Below are positions 20,372 to 28,466 of a DNA stretch of 28,479 nucleotides, piece after piece. Within the stretch, counting starts at the first letter, position 1; each line of letters begins with the position of its first letter. This DNA comes from Chara braunii. Lineage: Eukaryota > Streptophyta > Charophyceae > Charales > Characeae. The DNA lies in assembly GCA_003427395.1 (NCBI GenBank), contig BFEA01000072.1, forward strand, positions 1,078,135 to 1,106,613. The letters are read 5' to 3'. Below the pieces are notes generated by a model that saw only the letters and a list, made by a program, of their open reading frames with translations, had not been told where the DNA came from and ran no database searches. The position numbers and the translations under genes are program-made.

Positions 20372-20379
20372 CCACAGAC

Positions 20380-20480
20380 GGGCAGAAAAGGTGAGTGTTC
20401 CCAGACGTGAAATCCCGTTCACGAGTGCCTTTCGCCACACTGCACTCTGGAACGGGCCGCTCTCCGAATCATTTGGGAGA
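20380..20480 (+). repeat. Dispersed repeat B, copy 3 (partial)
   Basis: GAGTGTTCCCAGACGTGAAA, then GAGTGCCTTTCGCCACACTG and a CACTCTGGAACGGGCCGCTC end, parallel the end of copy 2 (19815-19890) in order and spacing. Confidence 0.7.
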
Positions 20481-22289
20481 ATCGCAATAACCAACTGTTT
20501 AGGGACAAAGTTATCTCTGATATTCAGCTGAAAATGCTGGTAACCCAACAGATCCGGTTCGTTATTCGCAGTGATTGCATTAAACCACCAGTACTTGGCC
20601 CATACATCGGCCGCGGGCGTTTCCCGTTAACGCGCCATGACTGATGGGCTTCGCGATACATGACCACAATGGCTGAAGGCGCCAGCCAAAAGAAAAACGA
20701 AAGGACGTGGTGGCAGCTCGACAAAACTTGGTGCGCAGGGCATTCCCCGCTGTCGGCGCGAATACCCTTACAAGGGTATCCGCCCTGGTTTTTGCAAGCG
20801 ACAAAAAATAGTTTGGTTTAAAGTTTAAGTATACCGCGCAAGTCGCGACAGTCTCCGTCGTTTATGTGGCTGACGGTTGACTAGAATGAAGGGTGTATGG
20901 GTGCGAGGAATTAAGGCGCGCGTGATCTTTTTATTTGTTGATGATTGAAGAGTCGGCGTGATTGCCGACTGGATTCTTTTTCCTTCTGATTAAAAATAGG
21001 GATTAAAAAGATTGTCCCATCGATTGATGAGCTTGCCGGGGACTTGCGTGTACGTACGGAGCACAACGATGACGACGGTATGGTTCGATATAGTCGCGCG
21101 GTGTGCGTGAAAGGTTGATTTGGGTAGTGAGGGCCCGTTGCGGGGGCCCGACTTGTTATTCGTGGGTTTCTGGGTGTTCGGGATGCTAGCGGAACTTATC
21201 CATTCCGCCGTTGTGAGAGTACAAGCTGAGGGTCCGACCTGCATGCGGGCCGGCGGGGGTTGCCGCTGGTGCATCGTCCGCCGACCATGATCTGCCGGGG
21301 GAGATTTGAGTGTGCGCATGCCCGCCGGGACGCGAAAGAGGAGCGACCAATACGCGGGAGGAGCGGCACGAGGCATTGTGGGGAGGCCGCTACAACGGCT
21401 GCGCACCTGTGAAACTTTCCCCCACGACGGTCGTCAAAGTTCTCGCTCAAATAATTGTTGCCACCACTAGGACCCGCGTCGGGCCCGACACATCGAGGGC
21501 CACACCTAGACAAGCAGCAGGTCCGCGCCCTTGGCTCTGTGGCCGCTGTTGGTGTGCGGGCTGCCTGTTGGGGACCCAAAAGGGTAGCCAGCGTTGTTTG
21601 AGTGGGAGCCGACAAGGGGGGTGGGCTCCTTGTAGAGGTGCGCCCCAACAACTGTCGAACAGAAACAGTCCGCCTGACGGACTGGGGCATAGGGGCCGAA
21701 GACTAACCGGAATTGTCCTGCAGCTGGGCTGGCCGGGGATTTTCTCTCAAGGTTAGTTGAAGTAGTAAGGGAGGCCGTCGTGGGAAGGCACACGCAGACC
21801 GGTAGTGAGAGGAGTGGGGGACGAGCGGAGCGGGCAGGGGGGGGGCGCAGTGTTAGTCGGAGGCGTGACGGGAGCAACTGCGGAGCGCGAAGTAGCAAGG
21901 GAGACAGGCTGTAGTGCGGCAAAGCTGTGGGACCGGGCGCTGGGCAGCTGCGAGCGCAGGGCAGCAAGGAGAGGTAGACAGCGGAGCGCTCGCCGTGTCA
22001 CAAAGTCGAAGTCAGAGGGTGGAGTGCTGAAAAGGACGAAAGGGACCCGGGCGCGATCTTGCGCAGGATACATCTGTCAGGGGGTGAGGCGGAGACGGTA
22101 AGGAGATGAGTCGGGGCGCTATAGAGAGAGGCGGAGGGAGCAGTGCGGGCGAGGAAGTGCGAAGAGCGAGGCGTTGGGGGAAGGAGTGAGGCCGGCAGAA
22201 GGCAGGAACGGACAGATGCACCTGGATGGGGAAGGGCGCCGGGTGCATGCGGGGCGAAGGAGATGGCGACGGGTAAGTTGGGCGCTGCC
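20481..22289. other. No gene supported; GC-rich, CpG-rich region
   Basis: Composition turns GC- and CpG-rich compared with both flanks and stays so to about 23900. Overlapping open frames exist on both strands (e.g. 21196-21690 and 21506-21967 minus, 21310-21756 plus), as expected in GC-rich DNA; none shows a domain. A palindrome ATACCCTT-AC-AAGGGTAT lies at 20762-20779. 21800-22260 is G/A-rich on the plus strand. A promoter or intergenic spacer is possible but not demonstrable. Confidence 0.5.
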
Positions 22290-22990
22290 TGAAGTGAGCG
22301 AGGTGCTCGATTCCCAATGGAATCGAGCAAGGTAGGAGTTGGGATTGGGGTTTTAGGCTAGGGCGAATCTGAATTCGCAGTTAGAATTAGTATTTAGTTA
22401 GTAGAATAGGAGAGTAAGGGGGGAAGTTGTGCGCGGAGGTATGGGGACGAGTAGATACGGAGAGGAAGAAAGAACAAGATCTCACCCGTTTTCTAATGAA
22501 ATCGAGTGAGGGAAAATCGTGGGTGGGGGTTGTCGGATAGGGCGACTCCAATGGCACCGTTAGTTTTGGGATTAGTAGAGTAAAATAAGAGTTAGTAAGA
22601 AGGGAAGGTCCGCGGAGCTATGGCGGAGTGGGGGGAGAAGCGAGGGTGAAGAAAGTCGTTCCCACTCGTTTCTGAGTGAGAACGGGCGAACCAAGGAGCA
22701 GATCGGAGGTTTTTGGATGCCGCGAGTTGGATAATGCGGTCGGTTTCAGTAATGAGGGAGTAGATTGGGCGCTCTACGAGCTAAGGGCTGCGGGAGAGTG
22801 CAGTGGAGATGGAGGTAGAAGGAACGCTGAATGCGAAGCTTACCTGGCTCTTGATGGAATCGAGCGAGGGAGAAGGCTATTCCGACGGTTCTTGTTGAGG
22901 CAGGCGTGGTTGCGAGGGTGGTTTTAAAGGGGAATCAAGTGTAGTTGAAGTTAGTGAAAAAGGAGTCTACGTGTGGGGGGAGGGAGCGAC
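22290..22990. repeat. ~180-bp tandem array, four diverged units with palindromes
   Basis: Units are phased by GCTCGATTCC-CAAT-GGAATCGAGC (22305-22328, a perfect 10-bp stem), CTCACCCGTT...ATCGAGTGAG (22481-22510), CCACTCGTTTCTGAGTGAGA (from 22662) and GGCTCTTGATGGAATCGAGC (22846-22865), spaced 176, ~180 and ~185 bp. Each is followed by G-rich sequence and a TTAGTA/AGTAGA-rich block. The palindrome is perfect in unit 1 and imperfect in the rest. Confidence 0.75.
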
Positions 22991-23071
22991 TTCCAAAAAA
23001 GAGTAATGGATACTTCCGAGTTCTAGCGGAAGATTCATTCAAGCTTCTACTTACTATGCAAGGGAAGGGCG

Positions 23072-23485
23072 TTGCTGTCTATCGAGATCGTGGGGTTCAT
23101 GCCCTCGCTCGATTGTGATTCCCATCCCGAATGCGTCCTCCGTCCCGTTCGTCATCCCGTCTCGCGATCTGCCTTTTGCGAGAGTTTGAACGAACCTAGC
23201 CAGGCCGACGGCCAGGTGCAGTATTCCTTAGGGGTTGTTATGTGCGGCAAGGAGTATCCGTTAGGGGCTGTTATGTGCGGCAAGGAGGAGCGAAGTACTT
23301 ACCCAGCTGAAGTCGATGAGAGTTACGAGGCGCCGGGGGCAGGGGCAACATATGCCTCCTACGCCCCAGAAGAGGGACGACTTGCTTGGCGAGCTGGTGA
23401 CGCGAAACGAGCCGAAGGGTGGAGTCACGTGCGGAAGGCTGGGTTGAACTGTCGTTGGTGGACTACCCGGGTTGCTGCTGACTAG
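23072..23485 (+). CDS. Open frame of unknown function with in-frame 33-bp repeat
   Basis: A 137-codon frame from MLSIEIVGFMPSLD to TTRVAAD-stop. It contains two consecutive 11-residue repeats (LGVVMCGKEYP / LGAVMCGKEER) produced by a 33-bp duplication (23228-23260 and 23261-23293), which preserves the frame. The C-terminal half is rich in Ala, Glu, Tyr, Gly (VDESYEAPGAGATYASYAPE). No domain recognised and no splice or promoter evidence. In GC-rich DNA a frame of this length can occur by chance. Confidence 0.22.
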   Translation: MLSIEIVGFMPSLDCDSHPECVLRPVRHPVSRSAFCESLNEPSQADGQVQYSLGVVMCGKEYPLGAVMCGKEERSTYPAEVDESYEAPGAGATYASYAPEEGRLAWRAGDAKRAEGWSHVRKAGLNCRWWTTRVAAD

Positions 23486-24433
23486 AGCTGAGGTCGGAAC
23501 TGGGCGAAGAAGGGCCTGTTTGCACCATGATAGGCAAGATTACTAACTAAAGTTGTTGTTCACTCTAACTGCTTTTTCTACTATGGCAATTACCGGGCTA
23601 CTGCTGCCCTCGCCAGGCTTGCTGTACTCCCGACGAGCGCAGCGCACAGTTCGTTGTGTGCCCTGCTGATTCGTGTCAACTACTGCCTTGCTGCTGCCGT
23701 TGTCATGCCTGGTACGAATTGCTGCATTGCGTCGAGTAAGGTTGTGTAAAGCCGTGTGATGGTAGTCTCACGACGGGAAACGGAGGCGTGGTGCAAGGAG
23801 GAGTAGTCGGCCTGTGTGGAGGGGTTAGTGCTGCGGCTTGGAGATTCGGTAGAGAGGAACTGTTCAGCGACGTAATTTCAGTCTGATCAAGCTGTTACGA
23901 TTGGCCGCCTATGCGGGACCCTCTGACGTTGAAGACTGAAAGACCCTCTCACGCGAGTCTGAGTGCACCCCTCTTGTACCTGAGAGACTGAACCATTCTT
24001 TTTCTGCCCTTCTTCCTCTAAGTCTAGTCCGTTGGTTCTGAGAGAAAGGCGGCAGGCGGGATTGCAACCCGTAATCCGCACCAAGGCCTTTGTGAGAGAT
24101 TCGCCCCCCACCGATTGCGGGAGCTCTGCCGAAACTCGGGAGGAGTTCTGGAGGCCGGGAACTGAGAGGTAACCATTGTTTTCCCCCTCTATATACCCTA
24201 GTATAACCCCTATCTGTACCCCTTGCTATGTTTGACTGAGTATGTTGCATGCACCCCTATTTTGACTTTAGTTTGACTGGCAGGACACCACTCAGATTAA
24301 GTAAAGGAATGTGTGCGCAATGTCAGTTCAGTTTTTGTTGATTGCCTGAAGGCAGATTGTGAACACAAGGGGTTGCATCTGGAGGAAGGGTGGGTGAAAG
24401 GTGGTTTTGCTTGAGCCTGGATGGGTCCTATGG
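23486..24433. other. No gene supported
   Basis: 23560-23740 contains a loose repeat around CTACTGC(T/C)...GCTGC and G-C-T-rich motifs. 24040-24075 has a B-box-like GGTTGCAATCC on the minus strand without a matching A box or acceptor stem. Composition becomes T/G-rich after about 24170. Confidence 0.45.
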
Positions 24434-24498
24434 GGTCAGACCAGTTCCATAAGATTGGACAGCCTGACCGCTGTGTTTTAATTTTGAATTGCATGGAG

Positions 24499-24534
24499 AG
24501 TCAGACCAGTTCCATAAGGTTGGACGGTCTGATT
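24499..24534 (+). other. Stem-loop unit 2, 9-bp outer stem
   Basis: AGTCAGACC (24499-24507) pairs with GGTCTGATT (24526-24534), with one G-T wobble. The inner TCCA/TGGA stem encloses TAAGGT. One of the best-formed members of the array. Confidence 0.85.
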
Positions 24535-24926
24535 GCTCTGAATTGTGAGGGTTTGACTGTGGTTGACTTTTCAGGGGCCAAATCTGTACCATAAGATTGG
24601 AGGGTTTGGTTGCCATGTTTGGTTGGGTTTTTGTTCTGTTTCCTTTGTTTTTTGTCGAGGAGGTCTGAGCGAGTCCATAACATTGGACGGCTCAGCCCCT
24701 TCCTGTTTCATTCTGAGGGACTAATTCTCGCTGAGGACAGGGCATGTCCATAAGATTGGACGACCTTGGACTCATGCCGCACACAGTGGATCAGAGAGAA
24801 ACGAATCTGGCAAAGGACCAAATGTGTTCCATAAGATTGGACGGTCTGGCCCAATGCCTCGCACATGCTGAAACCCAAAAGGTTAAATTTTGGCTATACC
24901 TTATACTATCCTATTTATGAACAGGC

Positions 24927-24966
24927 TAGTCAGGCATGGGTTCCATAAGATTGGACGGTCTGGCTA
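24927..24966 (+). other. Stem-loop unit 7, 9-bp outer stem
   Basis: TAGTCAGGC (24927-24935) pairs with GTCTGGCTA (24958-24966), with two wobbles. Inner stem TCCA/TGGA, loop TAAGAT. Confidence 0.85.
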
Positions 24967-25065
24967 TAACTTATCATGAAATGAGGAAGAGTATAACTAA
25001 GCAGGCTGGACCTTGTTCTAAGATGAACGGCTCAGTCCTATGCCCAACTTTTGAACACCAAGCTC

Positions 25066-25083
25066 AGATATATATATATATAA
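25066..25083. repeat. Short (TA)n tract
   Basis: TA dinucleotide run between stem-loop units 8 and 9. Confidence 0.9.
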
Positions 25084-25103
25084 TTTGGATATTAAACAGT
25101 TCA

Positions 25104-25149
25104 GGGCGGCTGAACCTTGTTCTAAGATGAACAGCTTAGTCATATGCCC
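25104..25149 (+). other. Stem-loop unit 9 with switched inner stem
   Basis: The inner stem is GTTC (25119-25122) / GAAC (25129-25132) around TAAGAT. Outer GGCTGA (25108-25113) pairs with TTAGTC (25136-25141). Beyond a 4-nt bulge, GGGC (25104-25107) can pair with GCCC (25146-25149). Confidence 0.8.
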
Positions 25150-25249
25150 CAAAAGGAAGAGAGAAGTAGTTGTGCAACCTGTTCGTGTATACTCAATGGT
25201 TGAGTCAGGCAGGTTCCATAAGATTGGACGGCTTGACTTTATGCCTTAT

Positions 25250-25550
25250 GTAAGTTGGGTATAAATGGGTAACTTATTGAGAAGACACGAACTATTGTTT
25301 GCTAAGTTCACTTGGGGCTGGTGAGAGTACTTACCCTTGTGGTTTGGCATTGCATGTGGTTGAGTGAGGTTACTACTTGGTTTGAGTTTGAGGTTGACAG
25401 GTAGTTGCTTTAGAGACTCGCAACGTGCTAGAGCGATAGGAGTTAGGTTGATTCCTGCATTTTCTGGGTTGACCTTATTTTACTTAGGTCAATTTTTGCA
25501 TTTTCTGGGATCTTTTGTTATACTTGGTTTTGTATAAATTTTGGTAAGCT
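25250..25550. other. No gene seen; T/G-rich with a 41-bp direct repeat
   Basis: TGCATTTTCTGGG occurs at 25456 and 25497. Nothing coding recognised. Confidence 0.5.
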
Positions 25551-25863
25551 ACTTTCTCTACGGGAAGCGCGGCCGAAATTTATGCAAATCCAAACAGTTA
25601 GTCAAATTTTGACTTGTCAAAGTTCAACTTGTCTAAAGTTTATACATGACTTAGTAAAAGTCTGGAAAATCTCTTTTTCTAAAGGGAGTGCTGCCCAAAT
25701 TTTTGCTAATTCAGGGAGTTAGACAAAATTGGACTTTGGAAAGTCAAAGACTATTTCTGTTTTCATATTTGGGCAGATATAAATTATGAAAAGACACTTT
25801 TCCTACGGAAAGTGCTGCCGAAATTTTCTTTATTTAGAGGAGTTAGATTATATTTTGACAGGT
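25551..25863. repeat. Three-copy ~122-bp tandem repeat
   Basis: CTTTCTCTACGGGAAGCGCG (25552), CTTTTTCTAAAGGGAGTGCT (25673) and CTTTTCCTACGGAAAGTGCT (25797) are each followed by GCC(G/C)AAATTT and, ~30 bp on, by AGTTAG(A/T)..AAATTTTGAC-type sequence. In copy 3 the motif is palindromic (CACTTTTCC...GGAAAGTG). Units are diverged but in register. Confidence 0.85.
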
Positions 25864-26640
25864 GGCGATTCTGGCAATCCACTCTGTATAAGGGGGATTA
25901 TGCCAGGGTCTATCTTTGCTTTGGGCACTGCTTAAAGGTAGATTTAGACTTAGTTAATTAGGATGATTTGAGTGAGATCGTGATATGGGGATTATTCTCC
26001 ATGGACTTATAGGTTTAGCCTGGAGATTGGTCTGTCTTGTGTTACAGGTCTTCTCGACCTCTTGATTTAGGACTTGGACTAGATTCAGCTTGATCCTACA
26101 AGGGTCATCTTCTGTTATCATTGATAACAGGTCGGTTGCCGATTCGTCGGTTTACGATTCAACTCCAAACCCACTCCTGCCACTCAACCTAAAGGTTTCA
26201 GCCTTGTGATTTGAACTGTTTTGTTGTGTTTTCGCCCGGACTTTATTTGAATGGTCATTTAAAGACAAGTACTGAGTATTTTATTGGAGGAGTTGCACAA
26301 GAGTGAGGTCTGCATGGCTAAAACAAGGGGTATGAGTGCGAGAGATGGATGAAGTTGACCCCGTGTAGTGCGTGGACTTTTGTCGAATCTTTGATGTGAT
26401 TACATGTGCGTTTGTGGTTCGGACTCTAGCTGTGATTGCCTGTGATTACATACATATATGGTTGAGAGGATCCCCACTGTGACTGTGAGAAGTGATCGTC
26501 CTATGTAATTTACCCTCATATGCTTATAAATGCCCTGAGTGTTTAAGAGGCCACTGTGATTGCGCATAAGGGTTAATCAGATTGTGTCCTGAGAGAAAAG
26601 GGGGATTTCATTTTTACCTTTGTTTTTTTTAGATTTGTTA
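25864..26640. other. No gene seen; contains a 19-bp palindrome
   Basis: CTGTTATCA-T-TGATAACAG at 26112-26130 is a perfect 9-bp inverted repeat with a one-base centre. The remaining sequence is T/G-rich and has no supported frame. Confidence 0.55.
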
Positions 26641-27806
26641 TGGTCGGACATTAGTCCTGGGCCGGGATTCAAGGTCCTTGTCCATGACATCCCAAGCCCT
26701 AAACTCTGCAGGGAAGGAATCTGCCCCCGTGCAGAGCCTATTTGCCTTGCCTACTGAGACACTCAGACCAAAGGCCAGAGGTCTCGCGGCGGCTGCACGA
26801 CTATTCCTTCAGCCATGCAATGTCGTGAGGGATTAGACCCTCACGGCACTTCGAGTCTGACACTTGAGTGTCATAAGCGGCACTCGGATCCACGAGGGAG
26901 CGCTTGATTATGGGCACTACATAGTACGCCATCATTGCGACTGTTCGCGTACGCTTGCATTGCGAGTCAATATGGGTTGGCCCCGCGTTCGCGCGGTTTT
27001 ATATTAAGTCTCGCGCGCAACGCCTATCCGATTTCCGCATTGGATAGTTATAGGATGGCTACTAAGGGACTAGGAGTGTTGTTGCGTTGTTTGTATTGTG
27101 TCGTTTCGTGCGTGTGTGTGTTTTATTTTTGTGTTCGTAAAGTGGTGTGCGCGTGGTGTGTGGGATGCGTCCTAGTCGACCGACGACGAGCCGCGCTTGG
27201 GACCTCAGCCCCCCAAGATGTCGGTTCGCGTGCGGGTCCGATAGGCGTATTACCGCGCGTACCCCCTATGCTACAGCGAACGAGAAACGCCCTCGGCTAG
27301 TCCACCTCTGCGATTGCAAATGATTAGCTTTCGTATGTGAACTGGTAGCTCGGCGGGGATACGCCCATCGAAGGGAGGTGACAGCTCCCGTAAGGTAGAG
27401 GTAAGTTGTGCCTCGCGTAGGCCCTGTCCTGTCGTAGGGGCTCACGAGAGGTATGGCTGGCGCACTCGGCCGGAGCGGCCTAAGGAAGCTCCATTTGTGT
27501 GTTCGTGACGAGGTTGGTCCAACTCCTACGTGACGCGGCCGAGAGGGTCCCGCGCTGCCACGTGCGGTGCCGGACCGATGCGCTCAACACCGCCTCGGCA
27601 TCAACAGCTGGGCCAAGTATTGGTGGTTTAAACGTGAAGTCTCAGGCTCAGTAAAGTGAAGAATTTGGTTCTGAAATTCGTGGGGGAGGGACTCTGCTCT
27701 GGATAAATTGGATTCAGTACGTAATTTGCAGTTTTGTCCGTCGATGTTGTCGCTATTGGGCAATGGGGAACATTTTAGGGCCTTGCTACTGTACTTCCGA
27801 CATGAC
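26641..27806. other. No gene supported; several short hairpins, GC-richer
   Basis: CGTGAGGG (26824-26831) / CCCTCACG (26838-26845) is a perfect 8-bp stem with a 6-nt loop. TGACACT-TG-AGTGTCA follows near 26858-26873, and CTGAG-ACA-CTCAG lies near 26754. A 121-codon frame (26935-27300) is Cys/Val-rich through a GTGTGT tract and shows no domain. 27330-27600 is GC-rich and unassigned. Confidence 0.5.
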
Positions 27807-28092
27807 CATTTTCGGGAGTGCAGCATCGCCACACTTGCTCTGAAGTTCAACCTGTCAGATTGACTTTGAGAGCTGTGGGAATGTGGCTACCGAGAGCACT
27901 CCCGAACTCACTGTCTGCAAATATGCCTTTTCGAGAGACCTCCTTCGCTCCTCCGAGTTTCATCCCAGATTCGGGAGTGGAGCTGGAAGGGACAAACGAC
28001 TTCTGCCAGACTGCTTCACACTGATCGTATCCACTTTTGGCAAATGACATTTTCAGACTTTGAGCGCGGTCGGGTCGAAAGTGTAGTGTGGC
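27807..28092 (+). repeat. Dispersed repeat B, copy 4
   Basis: 27807-28045 matches 19417-19650 in the same orientation. It is followed directly by ACTTTGAGCGCGGTCGGGTC and GAAAGTGTAGTGTGGCGA (28054-28092), the reverse complement of 19853-19892. The arrangement of the last block is inverted relative to the 19-kb locus. Confidence 0.85.
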
Positions 28093-28104
28093 GAGTCGTG
28101 GATA

Positions 28105-28142
28105 CCACTTAGGGAGGTGATAAGAGTAGCCTCCCTAAGTGG
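28105..28142. repeat. 13-bp perfect inverted repeat
   Basis: CCACTTAGGGAGG (28105-28117) pairs with CCTCCCTAAGTGG (28130-28142) around a 12-nt loop, between repeat B and the SINE copy. Confidence 0.92.
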
Positions 28143-28157
28143 GTCCCTAGTTAAAGG

Positions 28158-28362
28158 TTCCATCTATTGATAAGGAGAAGGCATACGGGGAACCCCGTAG
28201 CAGCCAGAACCTCGTTCAAGACAAAACATGCAAGGGCTGCTCCCGACCTGCAGGTGGGCAATACCGTCTATGGGACAGTCGATAGCATCAGGGACCATGC
28301 CAACAAGGCCACTAATCCTTGTGCCTCCCCTCAGGTCCCCTCCCCTACGAACATCAGCAGAC
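28158..28362 (-). mobile_element. 5'-truncated SINE copy, minus strand
   Basis: The reverse complement matches 20060-20240 of the full-length SINE: GATGTTCGTAGGGGAGGGGA, GGCATGGTCCCTGATGCTAT, GCCCACCTGCAGGTC and TTCTGGCTGCTACGGGGTTC. The tRNA-like head is missing. Its 3' end retains CTCCTTATCAATAGATGGAA, close to the LINE tail CTCCCCATCAATAGATGGAG at 19069-19088. The poly(A) tail is lost. The body hairpin (TATCGACT / AGACGGTA) is largely kept. Confidence 0.88.
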
Positions 28363-28443
28363 TCTTCACTCACGTCTCGTGATAACCAAGGGATTTCTTG
28401 TGTAGTGGAGCGTTCCCTCCCCTAGCGTTTTTTAGAACTAGGG

Positions 28444-28466
28444 AATGGTGTGGCGAGGCCGTTCCT
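28444..28466. repeat. Repeat B end motif, inverted, at window edge
   Basis: GAATGGTGTGGCGAGGCCGT is the reverse complement of the GGCCTCGCCACACCA start of copy 2 (19778-19792). It may be the opposite terminus of the repeat B copy that begins near 27807, or a further copy running out of the window. Confidence 0.55.

Larger units (their letters stand above)
24434..25239 (+). repeat. Array of ten stem-loops with conserved TAAGAT loop and variable paired arms
   Basis: Ten units, all in one orientation, start near 24434, 24499, 24578, 24665, 24738, 24815, 24927, 25003, 25108 and 25203 (spacing 65-112 bp). The core is (G)TTCCA-TAAGAT-TGGAC, a 4-5-bp inner stem around a hexaloop. Units 8 and 9 replace the inner stem by GTTC/GAAC, keeping the TAAGAT loop. 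Outer arms differ but mostly pair: GGTCAG/CTGACC (unit 1), AGTCAGACC/GGTCTGATT (2), CCAAATC/GGTTTGG (3), CTGAGC/GCTCAG (4), TAGTCAGGC/GTCTGGCTA (7), GGCTGA/TTAGTC (9), AGTCAGGC/GCTTGACT (10). Units 5 and 6 pair weakly outside the inner stem. An ATGCC motif follows most later units. Function unknown. Confidence 0.9.

Noticed and set aside
21196-21967. Overlapping 148-164-codon frames in GC-rich DNA
   Set aside because: Open simultaneously on both strands, with no motif; expected in GC-rich sequence with few AT-rich stops.
24040-24110. tRNA-like sequence on the minus strand with a good B-box
   Set aside because: No A box at the right distance and no pairing acceptor stem.
24434-25239. Resemblance of CCATAAGATTGGACGG to the AUAAAAUUGGAACG stretch of U6 snRNA
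   Set aside because: Similarity is limited to about 15 bases. The adjoining ACAGAGA box and the rest of U6 are absent in every unit, and the palindromic arms are not part of U6.
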